The notes under the pieces: generated by a model
Told to the model about the DNA's origin: nothing
Databases searched by the model: none
The model's input: only the letters and a program-made list of their open reading frames with translations
In this document: piece by piece, positions 55,684 to 64,000 of the stretch
Position numbering within the stretch: position 1 is the first letter of the stretch
How the letters are laid out: each line of letters opens with the position of its first letter
Translations under genes and position numbers: made by a program
Assembly (NCBI GenBank): GCA_026390595.1
Contig: JAPLFQ010000020.1
Span: 1-64,000, forward strand
Direction of reading: 5' to 3'
Length of the DNA stretch: 64,000 bases
Source: Ignavibacteriales bacterium
GTDB lineage: Bacteria; Bacteroidota; Ignavibacteria; UBA10030

Positions 55684-55730
55684 TGCATCTCTCCGCAGAG
55701 CATCCGGCTCTGCTCAACCGTCCATCGATC

Positions 55731-56891
55731 CTAGTACAGGAACATCGGCTTGCCAAGCAGGTGAGAAACCTTCGGACGGTAGTGTTCCGCATCGTACAAT
55801 TCAGCGACGTCGACGCGCTTCAGTCCTTGCGTCAGCGTTTCGATCGGGACAGTCGTGTATTTTCCTTCCCGCAATGCCACGAGCCTCCCAAACTCCTTCT
55901 TCAACGCCAGATCCGTCGCCAAGTTGGCATAGCTGATCGCGACCATCCGATCCAAAGCATCCGGCTCGCCGCTTCGCATCAGATACGCAACCTGCTGATA
56001 GACTGTGTGCGAACCCGTGAGCCTCTTCAGAGCTTGTTCTGTCGCGGCACCAATGCCTCCCAGTTTTCTGTGGCCATACGCATCCGCCTCACCGTACTCC
56101 ACAACCTGTCCGCCGAGGAAGTGAGCACCTTCAGACATGGTCACGACGGCATAGTTGCTCGGATTGTGAGACTTGTCGTCCATGACGAACCGGGCCAGCT
56201 TCTCGACATCAAACGGCACTTCTGAAATGAGCGCGCGATCGACGCCGGCCAGATAGGCGGAGATCAACGCTGTCTCGCCTGAATTGCGCCCGAAGAGCTC
56301 CACAACCGCAATACGCTCATGCGAACCGGCGACTGTCCGGAGAGCCGTGATGAAATCCACGCTCCGCGTGACGGCTGTCGAGAACCCGATGCAGTAATCC
56401 GTGCCGAAGACGTCATTATCCATCGTCTTGGGAATCGCGATGACGGGCACTCCTTCTTTGTGCATCCGCACACCATAGCTCTGCGTATCATCGCCTCCGA
56501 TCGTGATAAGAACATCAATACCGAGGTGCTCAATCACTTTCAGAACGTGAGGCGTGAAATCGACCTTGTAGTCCACACCGAGTTTTTCATGCTCTGGCGT
56601 CTTGAGAAACGCCGGAATGTCATCCTTTTTCACTTTGCCCGGATTCGTTCGGGAGGTGTGGAGAAACGTTCCGCCCGATCGGTCAATAGTACGAGTGTTG
56701 AGCTTGTTGAGAGGAAGGAAGTTGTCTCCTTCGTTGTCCTTTCGGTTGAAATCATAATTGAGCAATCCTCCCCATCCGCGGCGAATGCCGACCACTTCTG
56801 CGCCTTTGTCGATGGCGCGATACACGACGGCCTTGATGCAGGGATTTAATCCAGGCACATCACCGCCGCCTGTTAGTATTCCGATTCTCAT
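55731..56891 (-). CDS. 6-phosphofructokinase, predicted PPi-dependent
   Basis: This 386-residue enzyme phosphorylates fructose-6-phosphate. It starts [17 protein letters not shown], where GGD is the phosphate-binding loop. The two diagnostic positions read GGDDT (Asp where ATP enzymes have Gly) and PKTMDND (Lys where ATP enzymes have Gly), which marks the PPi-using class. The start at ATG 56891 has AGAGGAA eight bases upstream; the longer frame back to 56939 lacks family sequence. The gene is 23 bp after surE. PPi-PFK is reversible and can serve gluconeogenesis too. The donor is a prediction from these two residues. Confidence 0.9.
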   Translation of the reverse strand: MRIGILTGGGDVPGLNPCIKAVVYRAIDKGAEVVGIRRGWGGLLNYDFNRKDNEGDNFLPLNKLNTRTIDRSGGTFLHTSRTNPGKVKKDDIPAFLKTPEHEKLGVDYKVDFTPHVLKVIEHLGIDVLITIGGDDTQSYGVRMHKEGVPVIAIPKTMDNDVFGTDYCIGFSTAVTRSVDFITALRTVAGSHERIAVVELFGRNSGETALISAYLAGVDRALISEVPFDVEKLARFVMDDKSHNPSNYAVVTMSEGAHFLGGQVVEYGEADAYGHRKLGGIGAATEQALKRLTGSHTVYQQVAYLMRSGEPDALDRMVAISYANLATDLALKKEFGRLVALREGKYTTVPIETLTQGLKRVDVAELYDAEHYRPKVSHLLGKPMFLY

Positions 56892-56914
56892 TGTCTGGGT
56901 TCCTCTTGATCGTG

Positions 56915-57703
56915 TTAGTGAAGTTTGTCGATACCCCAACGACCCATAACCTTCACCGAATCGTAGTCAGTGAGGTCATAGTGTATGGGAGTAACGGATA
57001 CGTAGTTGTTAAGAATTGCAGACTGGTCGAACTCAAGCCCTGTATCACTCTCCTCCAGAGCGCCTGTCAACCAATAATACTCCTTGTTGGCAGGATCGCG
57101 CCGCACATCGAACGTGTCGTTCCAGATGGCCTTCCCCTGCCTGGTCACCACCACGCCCTTGATAAGTTTTTCTGCGAGCGCCGGTACATTCACGTTGAGC
57201 AGCGTCCCCTCAGGCATTCCTTTTTTGATGACCAATTGGGACAATTTCCTGGCAAATTTCGCCGCGTACTTGAAGTCGGGGGGCCCGTATGTCGTGAGGG
57301 AAACAGCGATCGACGGGATGCCAAGAATCGTACCCTCCGTGGCGGCTGATACCGTGCCAGAGTAGATGATGCTGATGGCCGTGTTCGCGCCGTGATTCAC
57401 GCCTGAAACTACCAGGTCCGGCCTCTCCTTGAGGAGTGCCTTCACGGCAAGTTTCACGCAATCAGCCGGCGTTCCCTCGACTGCATAGCCAAAGAACACG
57501 CCGTTCTTCTTGAACTCCTTGGCCCGCAATGGAAAGTTCATGGTGATTGCATGGCCGACCGCGCTCTGCTGCTTGTCGGGTGCGACCACGATGACGGTAC
57601 CGATCTTCTTGAGCTCCTGAACGAGAGCAAAAATGCCCGGCGCGTCGATGCCGTCGTCGTTCGAAACCAGTATGTTCAGCTTCTTCTTTGTTTTCTCTTT
57701 CAC
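56915..57703 (-). CDS. surE: 5'/3'-nucleotidase SurE
   Basis: This 262-residue metal-dependent phosphatase is of the SurE family. The N-terminus [14 protein letters not shown] has the metal-binding NDD, and [23 protein letters not shown] and [11 protein letters not shown] complete the active site. It releases phosphate from nucleoside monophosphates and is linked to stationary-phase survival. The GTG start has GAGG four bases upstream. It precedes the phosphofructokinase gene by 23 bp, so the two are probably one operon. Confidence 0.95.
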   Translation of the reverse strand: MKEKTKKKLNILVSNDDGIDAPGIFALVQELKKIGTVIVVAPDKQQSAVGHAITMNFPLRAKEFKKNGVFFGYAVEGTPADCVKLAVKALLKERPDLVVSGVNHGANTAISIIYSGTVSAATEGTILGIPSIAVSLTTYGPPDFKYAAKFARKLSQLVIKKGMPEGTLLNVNVPALAEKLIKGVVVTRQGKAIWNDTFDVRRDPANKEYYWLTGALEESDTGLEFDQSAILNNYVSVTPIHYDLTDYDSVKVMGRWGIDKLH

Positions 57704-57806
57704 GATGCCTCAAAGTATAGAAAAAAACCCAATCACACAATGCCACCGGAACAGAAACCCTCTACGCCCCCATTCCGAACTTAGTTCCTCTCACATCGCC
57801 CAGATA

Positions 57807-58583
57807 TCAGAGAGAGCCGAACTCCTCCGCCTCCTCTGGAACCAACGACTCGAACGTGATTTGCCACATCTCCTCGAACCCCTTCTTCAAGACCGCCACA
57901 ACATCGTCATACTCCACTCTTCTCTCAAGGGTAGACGCGAGATCGGTGGTTTTTGCGCTCAGTTCGCTTTTCAGGCGCACACGATCGTCATCACAGAGCG
58001 ATGTGAGAAAGTCGACGATTCTAAGATGGTCCGGACCAAGCAGAATCGAGCCATGCTGCAGGACAACTTCCTCGCCATTCGGGCGGGCAAACCTTCGTTG
58101 TGCGCTGCCAACAAGCTTGCGTCCGGCGACATGGATCTCGTAGCGGGCGGCGCTGGCGAAGCAAGCAACAGACGATGATGAACGGTAGAGCGAAGGGAAA
58201 TGAGGTTGGGATTTTTCCAGTGCGACATCGGCTCCGAGTGAGCGAAGCCCCTTGACGAGCGCTTCACTGATGCGTTGATACACCGACAACACACTCTTCT
58301 GGGAAGCGGTCATGACAACGCTGTAGGTCACTTCGTCGGAATGAAGAATGGCTCGTCCGCCGGTGGGACGGCGGACCACATCGATGCCGGCATCGTGGCA
58401 CTTCGCCAGATCGATCTCTCCGGCTTCCTGATGCCAGCCAAGAGAGATGGCAGGCGGCTTCCACCCGTAGAAACGGACGACACAGGGACCATCGGAGGAT
58501 ACGAGCGACTGCGCAAGCCTTTCGTCGTAATCCATGTTCGATGAGCCGGTCCGAAACCCAGTATTCCGAAACTGCCAGACCAT
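57807..58583 (-). CDS. LipM/LplA-type octanoyltransferase or lipoate-protein ligase
   Basis: This 258-residue cofactor-transferase-fold protein attaches octanoate or lipoate to 2-oxoacid dehydrogenases and GcvH. Seen here are RRPTGGRAILHSDEVTYSV (about 71-89), the substrate pocket, and ACFASAARYEIHVAGRKLVGSAQRR (about 140-163), with the Cys placed as in LipM and the Lys of GRKLVGSAQ that is typical of the family. The Cys favours octanoyl transfer; ligase activity (LplA) cannot be excluded. Its ATG directly follows the lpxA stop (TAGATG), so it is the last gene of the envelope operon. Confidence 0.88.
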   Translation of the reverse strand: MVWQFRNTGFRTGSSNMDYDERLAQSLVSSDGPCVVRFYGWKPPAISLGWHQEAGEIDLAKCHDAGIDVVRRPTGGRAILHSDEVTYSVVMTASQKSVLSVYQRISEALVKGLRSLGADVALEKSQPHFPSLYRSSSSVACFASAARYEIHVAGRKLVGSAQRRFARPNGEEVVLQHGSILLGPDHLRIVDFLTSLCDDDRVRLKSELSAKTTDLASTLERRVEYDDVVAVLKKGFEEMWQITFESLVPEEAEEFGSL

Positions 58584-59375
58584 CTAGTGATGCACGTAAC
58601 CCGAAATGATACCGCGCTTGCTCTTCGAAATGAAGGAAAGGACCGTTTCCACTTCGGGAATCAATTCCACTTCTTCCTTCACACGAGCCACGGCTTGCGA
58701 GACATTGAGACTGGATCGGTAAATAAGACGATACGTTTTGTCGAGCATCTCGATCGCCTTTTCGGAAAACCCTCTCCGGCGAAGGCCAACGATATTGAGC
58801 CTTTCAAAGATCAGCGGTTCGCTCCCTGCAAGGATGTACGGCGGGACGTCCTTCACGGCACGGAACCCGCCTCCGATCATCGCGTGTTCGCCAACATGAC
58901 AAAACTGGTGAACCGGGGTCAAGCCGCCGAGGATGACCCAATTGCCGAGGTGGACATGCCCTCCGAGTGCACAGCAATTCGCGAGTATGACGTTGTCACC
59001 AACCACGCAATCATGACCGACATGCGCGTAGGCCATGAAGAGGCAATTGTTGCCGATGACTGTCCTGCCTGTTTCAGCTGTTGCGCGGTTCAGCGTCACA
59101 AATTCCCGGACGACGCACTTGTCGCCGAGCTCCAGCGTGGTGGGCTCTCCCTTGAACTTGAGATCCTGCGGCAAGCCACCAATAGCGGCCATCGGATGGA
59201 TTCTGCATTCTTTGCCTATGCGGCTGCCGCTGTGAATGACAGCGTGTGCCCCGATGCTCGTTCCCTCACCGATCGTGACATCATCCTCGATCACCGCATA
59301 CGGTCCAATCTGCACTCCATCGCCAATCGCGGCTTTCGAGCTCACGACTGCATGAGTATCTATGTGATGAGCCAT
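58584..59375 (-). CDS. lpxA: Acyl-ACP-UDP-N-acetylglucosamine O-acyltransferase
   Basis: This 263-residue cytoplasmic enzyme makes the first step of lipid A. The left-handed beta-helix is shown by hexapeptide repeats (IGPYAVI, IGEGTSI, VGDNVIL). The catalytic His is in AHVGHDCVVG (about 125). The C-terminal helical domain follows from about 195. Its start overlaps the lpxC-fabZ stop (TAATG). The order lpxD, lpxC-fabZ, lpxA is the usual one in Bacteroidota and Chlorobi. Confidence 0.96.
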   Translation of the reverse strand: MAHHIDTHAVVSSKAAIGDGVQIGPYAVIEDDVTIGEGTSIGAHAVIHSGSRIGKECRIHPMAAIGGLPQDLKFKGEPTTLELGDKCVVREFVTLNRATAETGRTVIGNNCLFMAYAHVGHDCVVGDNVILANCCALGGHVHLGNWVILGGLTPVHQFCHVGEHAMIGGGFRAVKDVPPYILAGSEPLIFERLNIVGLRRRGFSEKAIEMLDKTYRLIYRSSLNVSQAVARVKEEVELIPEVETVLSFISKSKRGIISGYVHH

Positions 59376-60847
59376 TATTTTGAAGTCGGGTTCTGACTGG
59401 TGGTTGAAAGTTGGTAGGAGTCTGTGTGGTTTCCGGTTTTCGGCTGCACGCCCTCCCTGTCGACAATTGCGGCGGAGAAATCCCCCTCTGCGACAAGATT
59501 GCCGTCAACAAACGCCTGACCTCGGATTTGAATGAACTTCGATCTTCTGCTGACCATTTGCACGTCAAGAACAAGTTGGTCGCCTGGAACAACCGGACGC
59601 CGGAATTTCACATTGTTGATCGACATGAAGTACACGAGTTTGTTCCCAGGATTCTCAAGCCCGTTCAGCATCAGGATGCCGCCTGCCTGCGCCATCGCTT
59701 CCACGATGAGCACGCCAGGCATCACTGGTTGGTCCGGAAAATGTCCCTGGAAATACGGCTCGTTAAGCGTCACATTTTTCACTCCCACGACACGCTCATC
59801 GAGCTGGAAATCAATAATCTTGTCGACCAGCAGAAACGGATAGCGATGTGGGAGAATGCGTTGGATGGCATTGACGTCGAACACGACGCCTTCCTTCCTG
59901 ACATGCATGTACTTCTTGACAAGTTTCTTCTGCTGATAGAGCTTGCGCACCTTTCGCGCAAACTCAACGTTGGCCGCATGCCCCGGTCGCGCCGCAAGGA
60001 TCTGCGCTTTGAGCGGGACTCCGATCAGGGCAAGATCGCCGATCAAATCGACGAGCTTGTGCCTCGCCGGTTCATTCCTGAAGTGAAGGGTCTTTTCGTT
60101 CAGCACGCCTGTCGTCCCGAGGATCAAAGCCTGGTCAATCCCAAGTTTTTGGGCGAGTTTTTTCAGCTCATCATCCGACAGATCCCGGTCCACAATCACA
60201 ATTGCATTGTCGAGATTGCCGCCGCGAATAAGTCCCTTGTCCCGCAACATTTCAACTTCATGGAGAAAGCAAAATGTCCGGGAAGGCGCAAATTCTGTAA
60301 TAAACTCCTTTTCGAGATTGAACAGTCCCGTATGCTGGCTCCCCAGGGCGGGATTGTGATAGTCGATCAGCACTGTCACACGAAAATCATCCGTCGGCAG
60401 TGCTACAATATCGGCCCCCGTTTCCTCATTCTGGTAGCGGATCGTCTGATCGATGATCAGGTAGTCCTTGGGAGCTTCCTGTTCCTGCACACCCGACTCG
60501 AGGATCATGTCGACAAAAGGTTTCGAGCTGCCATCTGCAATCGGTGGCTCGATGTTGTCGAGCTCGATGATGACATTGTCCACCTGAAGACCGACAATCG
60601 CCGCGAGCACGTGTTCCACGGTGTGGATCCGGACATCCCCGATCCCGATCACCGTTCCGCGCTCAACCTCGATCACATGATCGACATCCGCCGGAATCTC
60701 AGGCGCGCCTCCGACATCGACGCGTTTGAACCGGATTCCGTAGTTCTCGGGAGCCGGCTTGAATGTCATGGTGGTTTGCACGCCAGTGTGCAGACCGACA
60801 CCGGTCATTGTGACGGGCTTTTTTATTGTGTGCTGCTGAACGAGCAT
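59375..60847 (-). CDS. lpxC-fabZ: Bifunctional LpxC deacetylase / FabZ dehydratase fusion
   Basis: This is a 490-residue fusion. Residues 1-300 are LpxC, the zinc deacetylase of UDP-3-O-acyl-GlcNAc: GVGLHTG, HTVEHVLAA and HKLVDLIGD hold metal and catalytic residues. From about 320 comes a FabZ hot-dog dehydratase: RILPHRYPFLLVD with the His and PGVLIVEAMAQAGG with the Glu. This couples the hydroxyacyl-ACP pool to lipid A. The fusion is common in the Bacteroidota/Chlorobi branch and helps place the organism. It follows lpxD by 21 bp. Confidence 0.97.
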   Translation of the reverse strand: MLVQQHTIKKPVTMTGVGLHTGVQTTMTFKPAPENYGIRFKRVDVGGAPEIPADVDHVIEVERGTVIGIGDVRIHTVEHVLAAIVGLQVDNVIIELDNIEPPIADGSSKPFVDMILESGVQEQEAPKDYLIIDQTIRYQNEETGADIVALPTDDFRVTVLIDYHNPALGSQHTGLFNLEKEFITEFAPSRTFCFLHEVEMLRDKGLIRGGNLDNAIVIVDRDLSDDELKKLAQKLGIDQALILGTTGVLNEKTLHFRNEPARHKLVDLIGDLALIGVPLKAQILAARPGHAANVEFARKVRKLYQQKKLVKKYMHVRKEGVVFDVNAIQRILPHRYPFLLVDKIIDFQLDERVVGVKNVTLNEPYFQGHFPDQPVMPGVLIVEAMAQAGGILMLNGLENPGNKLVYFMSINNVKFRRPVVPGDQLVLDVQMVSRRSKFIQIRGQAFVDGNLVAEGDFSAAIVDREGVQPKTGNHTDSYQLSTTSQNPTSK

Positions 60848-60868
60848 GGTTTATCCAGAAGGAGTTGT

Positions 60869-61927
60869 TTATGATTTCGCTTTCGCGAGTATGTCCTGCA
60901 GCTTCTCAATTGCTTTCTTCACGTCTTCCACGTCTTTTGCCAATTCCGGAAGTGACCGCAGGACCGCTTCGATTTTCAGAGCTCTCTTGTGCTCCTTCGC
61001 CGGAGTGCTCCAGTACGTCACACCGGGTTCTGTAGATTTGGAGACACCCGTTTTCGCCATCAGCACTGTCCGGTCTGCAATTTCAATATGCCCGACGATC
61101 CCCACCTGGCCCGCGATGATGACGTTCTTCCCCACCTTCGTGCTTCCACTGATTCCGGTTTGTGCGGCGATGACGGTGTCTTCGCCGACAACAACATTGT
61201 GGGCGATATGGACCATGTTGTCGAGTTTCACGCCCCTCTTCAGGACAGTCTGGCCGAGCGTCGCCCGGTCTATCGTGCAGTTCGCTCCGACCTCGACATC
61301 GTCCTCCAGTACAACAATTCCCAACTGAGGGATCTTTTCATACGTACCATCGGGCTTTGGAGCAAACCCAAACCCATCGCTACCAATCACTGTCCCCGCC
61401 TGGATGATGACATTCTTACCGACCCGACAACCGTGATAGAGCGTGACATGAGGATAGATCAGGCAATTCTCTCCGATCGTCACGCCGTTGCCAATGACGC
61501 AGCAGGGTGCGATCTTCGTCCCTGAACCGATGGAGGCGTGTTCGCCGATAGATGCGTGAGCTCCAAGCGAAACATTAGTTCCGATTGCCGCAGAGGCCGC
61601 AACAGAAGCGGTCGCATGCACCCCCTTCGAGAACGGATCGGGAATCGGCGTAATCAGCTTCAGAACCTGCAGGAATGCAACGTACGGATCCGGGACTTTG
61701 ATAACGGTGAGACTTTTGGGTACGTCAGCCTGCGTTGTGTCGAACGACGCGGAGACAAGTATTGCGGATGCTTTCGTGCCGGCGACGTGCTTCAGGTATT
61801 TCGGATTTGCCAAAAACGTAAGGTCGCCAGGACCGGATTCTTCGATCTTGGCGACCCGGAGAATTTCTGCTCCTTCATCCCCGCTGATTTCACCACGTAC
61901 TATAGTCGCGATTTCTCGGGTTGTCAT
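60869..61927 (-). CDS. lpxD: UDP-3-O-acylglucosamine N-acyltransferase
   Basis: This 352-residue protein catalyses the third step of lipid A synthesis. The N-terminal uridine-binding domain is at about 1-100, followed by a beta-helix of hexapeptides (IGTNVSLGAHASIGEHASIG). The catalytic His lies in DNMVHIAHNVVVGED (about 240), and the C-terminal helix closes the protein (about 315-352). It sits between ompH and lpxC-fabZ on the same strand with 13 and 21 bp gaps. Confidence 0.96.
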   Translation of the reverse strand: MTTREIATIVRGEISGDEGAEILRVAKIEESGPGDLTFLANPKYLKHVAGTKASAILVSASFDTTQADVPKSLTVIKVPDPYVAFLQVLKLITPIPDPFSKGVHATASVAASAAIGTNVSLGAHASIGEHASIGSGTKIAPCCVIGNGVTIGENCLIYPHVTLYHGCRVGKNVIIQAGTVIGSDGFGFAPKPDGTYEKIPQLGIVVLEDDVEVGANCTIDRATLGQTVLKRGVKLDNMVHIAHNVVVGEDTVIAAQTGISGSTKVGKNVIIAGQVGIVGHIEIADRTVLMAKTGVSKSTEPGVTYWSTPAKEHKRALKIEAVLRSLPELAKDVEDVKKAIEKLQDILAKAKS

Positions 61928-61940
61928 GGGGGGCCGGGGG

Positions 61941-62477
61941 CTATTTCCCTCCGCTCGGAACCACGGTGAGCTTCGCCAGCACTTTCTGCGTCAGGTCATA
62001 TTTTGGGTTGGCATACATCATCAGGATCTCGCCGCTCTTGTCGAAAACGTAGTCGTACCCCTCTTCGAGCGCGACGTCCTGAATCGCCTTGAAGACTCTG
62101 TCCTGGACAGGCTTCATCAGCTCATTCTGCTTCACGAACATGTCGCCGTTCTGGCCGAACTTTTTGTTTCTGTATTCCGCGATCTTCGCATCGATGTCGC
62201 GCAGTTCTTTTTCGGCGTCGACGCGGCGTTGCTCCGTCATGATCAGCTTGCGCTTTTCATAGTCGTCGAACTTCTTCTGCCAATCCTGCTGTAATTTGTT
62301 CAATTCCCCCTGCCAGTCGACCACAAACTGATCCAGCTGCTTCTGCGCATCCTGCGCGTCGGGCAACTGTTTCATGATTGCATCGGTCGTCACGTAGGCG
62401 ACTTTGACCTGGCTCATCACCAGTGACGACATGGCACATGCCAGGCAGATCGAGATCCACACCATACGTTTCATCAT
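61941..62477 (-). CDS. OmpH/Skp-family periplasmic chaperone, copy 1
   Basis: This 178-residue exported protein is of the Skp/OmpH family, which holds unfolded outer-membrane proteins on the way to BamA. The signal peptide (MVWISICLACAMSSLVMSQ) is followed by VKVAYVTTDAIMKQLPDAQ, and two long helices (ELNKLQQDWQKKFDDYEKRK) form the tentacle; FKAIQDVALEEGYDYVFDKSG closes the body. The frame is open to 62528, but ATG 62477 gives the normal start. It lies 66 bp after the other copy and 13 bp ahead of lpxD. Confidence 0.92.
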   Translation of the reverse strand: MMKRMVWISICLACAMSSLVMSQVKVAYVTTDAIMKQLPDAQDAQKQLDQFVVDWQGELNKLQQDWQKKFDDYEKRKLIMTEQRRVDAEKELRDIDAKIAEYRNKKFGQNGDMFVKQNELMKPVQDRVFKAIQDVALEEGYDYVFDKSGEILMMYANPKYDLTQKVLAKLTVVPSGGK

Positions 62478-62543
62478 CACACCGCACCTTTCTGCGCGTT
62501 CAAAGAATCTCAAGACTCCCCATGGCACAATGGCCCGAAGATC

Positions 62544-63083
62544 TTACTTCGTCTTTCCCGCTGCGCCCCTCTTCAGCCGATCGATGACCTTGTACGTAAG
62601 ATCGACTTTTGCATCGGCATACAACACGTTGGCGCGGTCGAACACGAACGTGAATCCGTCTTCCTTCGCGACTGCTTCGATTGAACGGAGAACTTTTTCG
62701 CGGATCGGCGTAAGGCGTTTCTCACGTTCCTGTGCCGCTTCGCCGGTACGAGTATCAAGTTTCGCCGTGGCGAATTCGCGCAGTCTTTGATTCAGCTCAC
62801 CGAGGCGCTTCTCTTCCGCATCTTTCTTGATCTGAGCCATCACGGATGATTGTTTCTGATATTCCTCGACCTGTTTTGCGAGATCAGCCTGCATGGCTGC
62901 CACGGAATCCTGCCACCCTTTGACCAGGGCATTCAATTCTGCGGACGCCTTCTGAGCTTCGGGCAATTCTCCAAGAATTTTTTCGGAATCTACAAACGCA
63001 GCCTTCGTTGCCTGTGCTGTCGCAACACTGACGGAAAGAAGGAGCGCTGCAACGAGTGCGATAAAGATGAGAAGGTTCTTCAC
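62544..63083 (-). CDS. OmpH/Skp-family periplasmic chaperone, copy 2
   Basis: This 179-residue Skp paralogue has a GTG start at 63083 with GAGG five bases upstream. It has a signal peptide (NLLIFIALVAALLLSVSVATAQA), then KAAFVDSEKILGELPEAQKA, a coiled middle (VKGWQDSVAAMQADLAKQ) and the end EDGFTFVFDRANVLYA. It is clearly diverged from copy 1, so the two may have different clients or form mixed trimers. It follows bamA by 53 bp. Confidence 0.92.
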   Translation of the reverse strand: MKNLLIFIALVAALLLSVSVATAQATKAAFVDSEKILGELPEAQKASAELNALVKGWQDSVAAMQADLAKQVEEYQKQSSVMAQIKKDAEEKRLGELNQRLREFATAKLDTRTGEAAQEREKRLTPIREKVLRSIEAVAKEDGFTFVFDRANVLYADAKVDLTYKVIDRLKRGAAGKTK

Positions 63084-63136
63084 GGTATCCTCAAAATGAA
63101 GTGATCGATTAGAGTGGTTAACAAAATGCTGGAGAA

Positions 63137-64000
63137 TTAGAATCCTTTTCCGAATTGGAAGTGGAAACGCCATCCGGGCGGGGCACCGCTTGGTGCCGGG
63201 GCATCAAAACCATAGCCGTAGTCAAAACCAACCATCCCAATCGGGTTGATGAGAAGGCGCACACCGACACCGGCTGACCGGCGAAGGTCCATCGGGTCGG
63301 TTACCTTTGGCTCCTTCCAGACATTTCCAGCTTCTGCAAACATGAGAGCGTAGATTGGGATCGGGTTGATCGACAGCGCGAATCTCAGCTCCGCCGAGTG
63401 CTTGAGCATCGACAATCCTCCGCTCGCCGGTCCCACTCCGCGGTCTTCGTAACCGCGCAACGGAGTAGTGTTGAAGTACCCGAGGCCGGTCCCCCCCATG
63501 AAAAAGACGTCCGTGGGTTGAATCCGGGGATTGTCGCCAATACCAAAGACAAAGCCAAGTGTGCTCGAAACCGCAAGGGCGATGCGATTCCCCCCCAGGA
63601 TCGGGATATACCAGTCCGCGTTGAAGATGTGCTTTGAGAAATTCACATTGCCGGGTAGAAACCCGCCGGAAAGTTCTGTGAGCAGAGAGAAACTTGAGCC
63701 CCGCGTCGGGAAGATTGGACTGTCCGTACTGTTGCGGGAAATTACCTGCGAAATGCCAACTTGCGTGGTGATTCCTTCCAGGTAATACGAGCCGCCGGAG
63801 ATCACATCGTTTCTCTGGAACTTCAGCGTCCAGTCACCACGGAAGAGATAGTCGGGCCATTTGAACCGGCGACCCACGCGAACCGACGCTCCGGTCAACC
63901 TCAGATCATAGTAGAAAACCTGCCGTTGATCGAAAAGATTGACACCGAGCAGAGTCGGTGTATCGAACATCCACGGCTCTGTAAACCCTATGGAAAACGT
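63137..64000 (-). CDS. bamA: BamA outer-membrane assembly factor, C-terminal part (cut by right edge)
   Basis: The last 287 residues of an Omp85/BamA barrel are visible; the frame is open through base 64000, so POTRA domains lie beyond the edge. Seen are FTEPWMFDTPTLLG, the GGTGLGYFNTTPLRGYEDRGVGP region around the lid loop, and the ending FQFGKGF with terminal Phe, the outer-membrane signal. BamA inserts other barrels. It stands upstream of two skp-like chaperones and the lipid A genes, the usual envelope operon. Confidence 0.93.
   Translation of the reverse strand, partial: TFSIGFTEPWMFDTPTLLGVNLFDQRQVFYYDLRLTGASVRVGRRFKWPDYLFRGDWTLKFQRNDVISGGSYYLEGITTQVGISQVISRNSTDSPIFPTRGSSFSLLTELSGGFLPGNVNFSKHIFNADWYIPILGGNRIALAVSSTLGFVFGIGDNPRIQPTDVFFMGGTGLGYFNTTPLRGYEDRGVGPASGGLSMLKHSAELRFALSINPIPIYALMFAEAGNVWKEPKVTDPMDLRRSAGVGVRLLINPIGMVGFDYGYGFDAPAPSGAPPGWRFHFQFGKGF

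Noticed and set aside
1-64000. CRISPR arrays, tRNA/rRNA genes, insertion sequences, integrons
   Set aside because: No regularly spaced short repeats outside the coding repeats of the giant gene, no clover-leaf candidate in the intergenic gaps I read, and no transposase or integrase-like protein.

Overview
The window looks like chromosome from a Gram-negative, diderm member of the Bacteroidota/Chlorobiota/Ignavibacteriota (FCB) branch. Three things support this: a secreted M1 peptidase ending in a type IX secretion sorting domain (the YPNPFNPST-type signature), a fused lpxC-fabZ gene beside lpxA, lpxD, two skp/ompH copies and bamA, and an archaeal-type GGGP-synthase-like gene. The exact lineage cannot be fixed from sequence reading alone. 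No rRNA, tRNA, CRISPR array, integrase or transposase was recognised. Several genes use GTG or TTG starts.

Layout. 1-12637 (minus) is most of one giant exported repeat protein of at least 4,200 residues. Its reading frame is broken by a 2-base deletion near 2281, and its 3' end lies beyond the left edge. After a 1-kb gene-free gap come clpS, alaS, a GGGP-synthase-like gene, gmhA, a polyprenyl-phosphate sugar transferase and a small membrane protein (plus strand, 13.6-20.1 kb). Facing them is a minus-strand operon for a TPR protein, an outer-membrane barrel, a SPOR protein and a TonB-like protein (20.1-26.8 kb). Next comes a carbamoyl-phosphate synthase large subunit split into two genes, with a Spy/CpxP-like exported protein gene between them (27.0-30.8 kb), then the secreted M1 peptidase. 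Aconitase and a four-gene FmdB/rhodanese/DUF6132-like/DUF302 cassette follow on the plus strand (33.5-37.7 kb).

From 37.7 to 54.6 kb the genes are on the minus strand: a TPR protein with msrQ-msrP (periplasmic methionine sulfoxide repair), a HerA-like ATPase, an SpoIIE-type phosphatase, a complete TetR-regulated ABC-2 efflux operon with its own membrane-fusion protein and TolC, a DUF3109-like cysteine-cluster protein, mutS and a CPXCG protein. A plus-strand C39-like peptidase precedes a convergent hairpin. After that come a predicted PPi-dependent phosphofructokinase with surE, then lipM/lplA-like, lpxA, lpxC-fabZ, lpxD, two ompH genes and bamA (cut by the right edge), which form an outer-membrane biogenesis operon.

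Much of the window concerns the cell envelope: lipid A, Skp/BamA, sugar transfer, a TonB-type trans-envelope operon, type IX-secreted and giant repeat proteins, efflux, and oxidative repair. The most unusual arrangement is the insertion of an exported-protein gene exactly in the linker between the two halves of carB, with translational overlaps on both sides.
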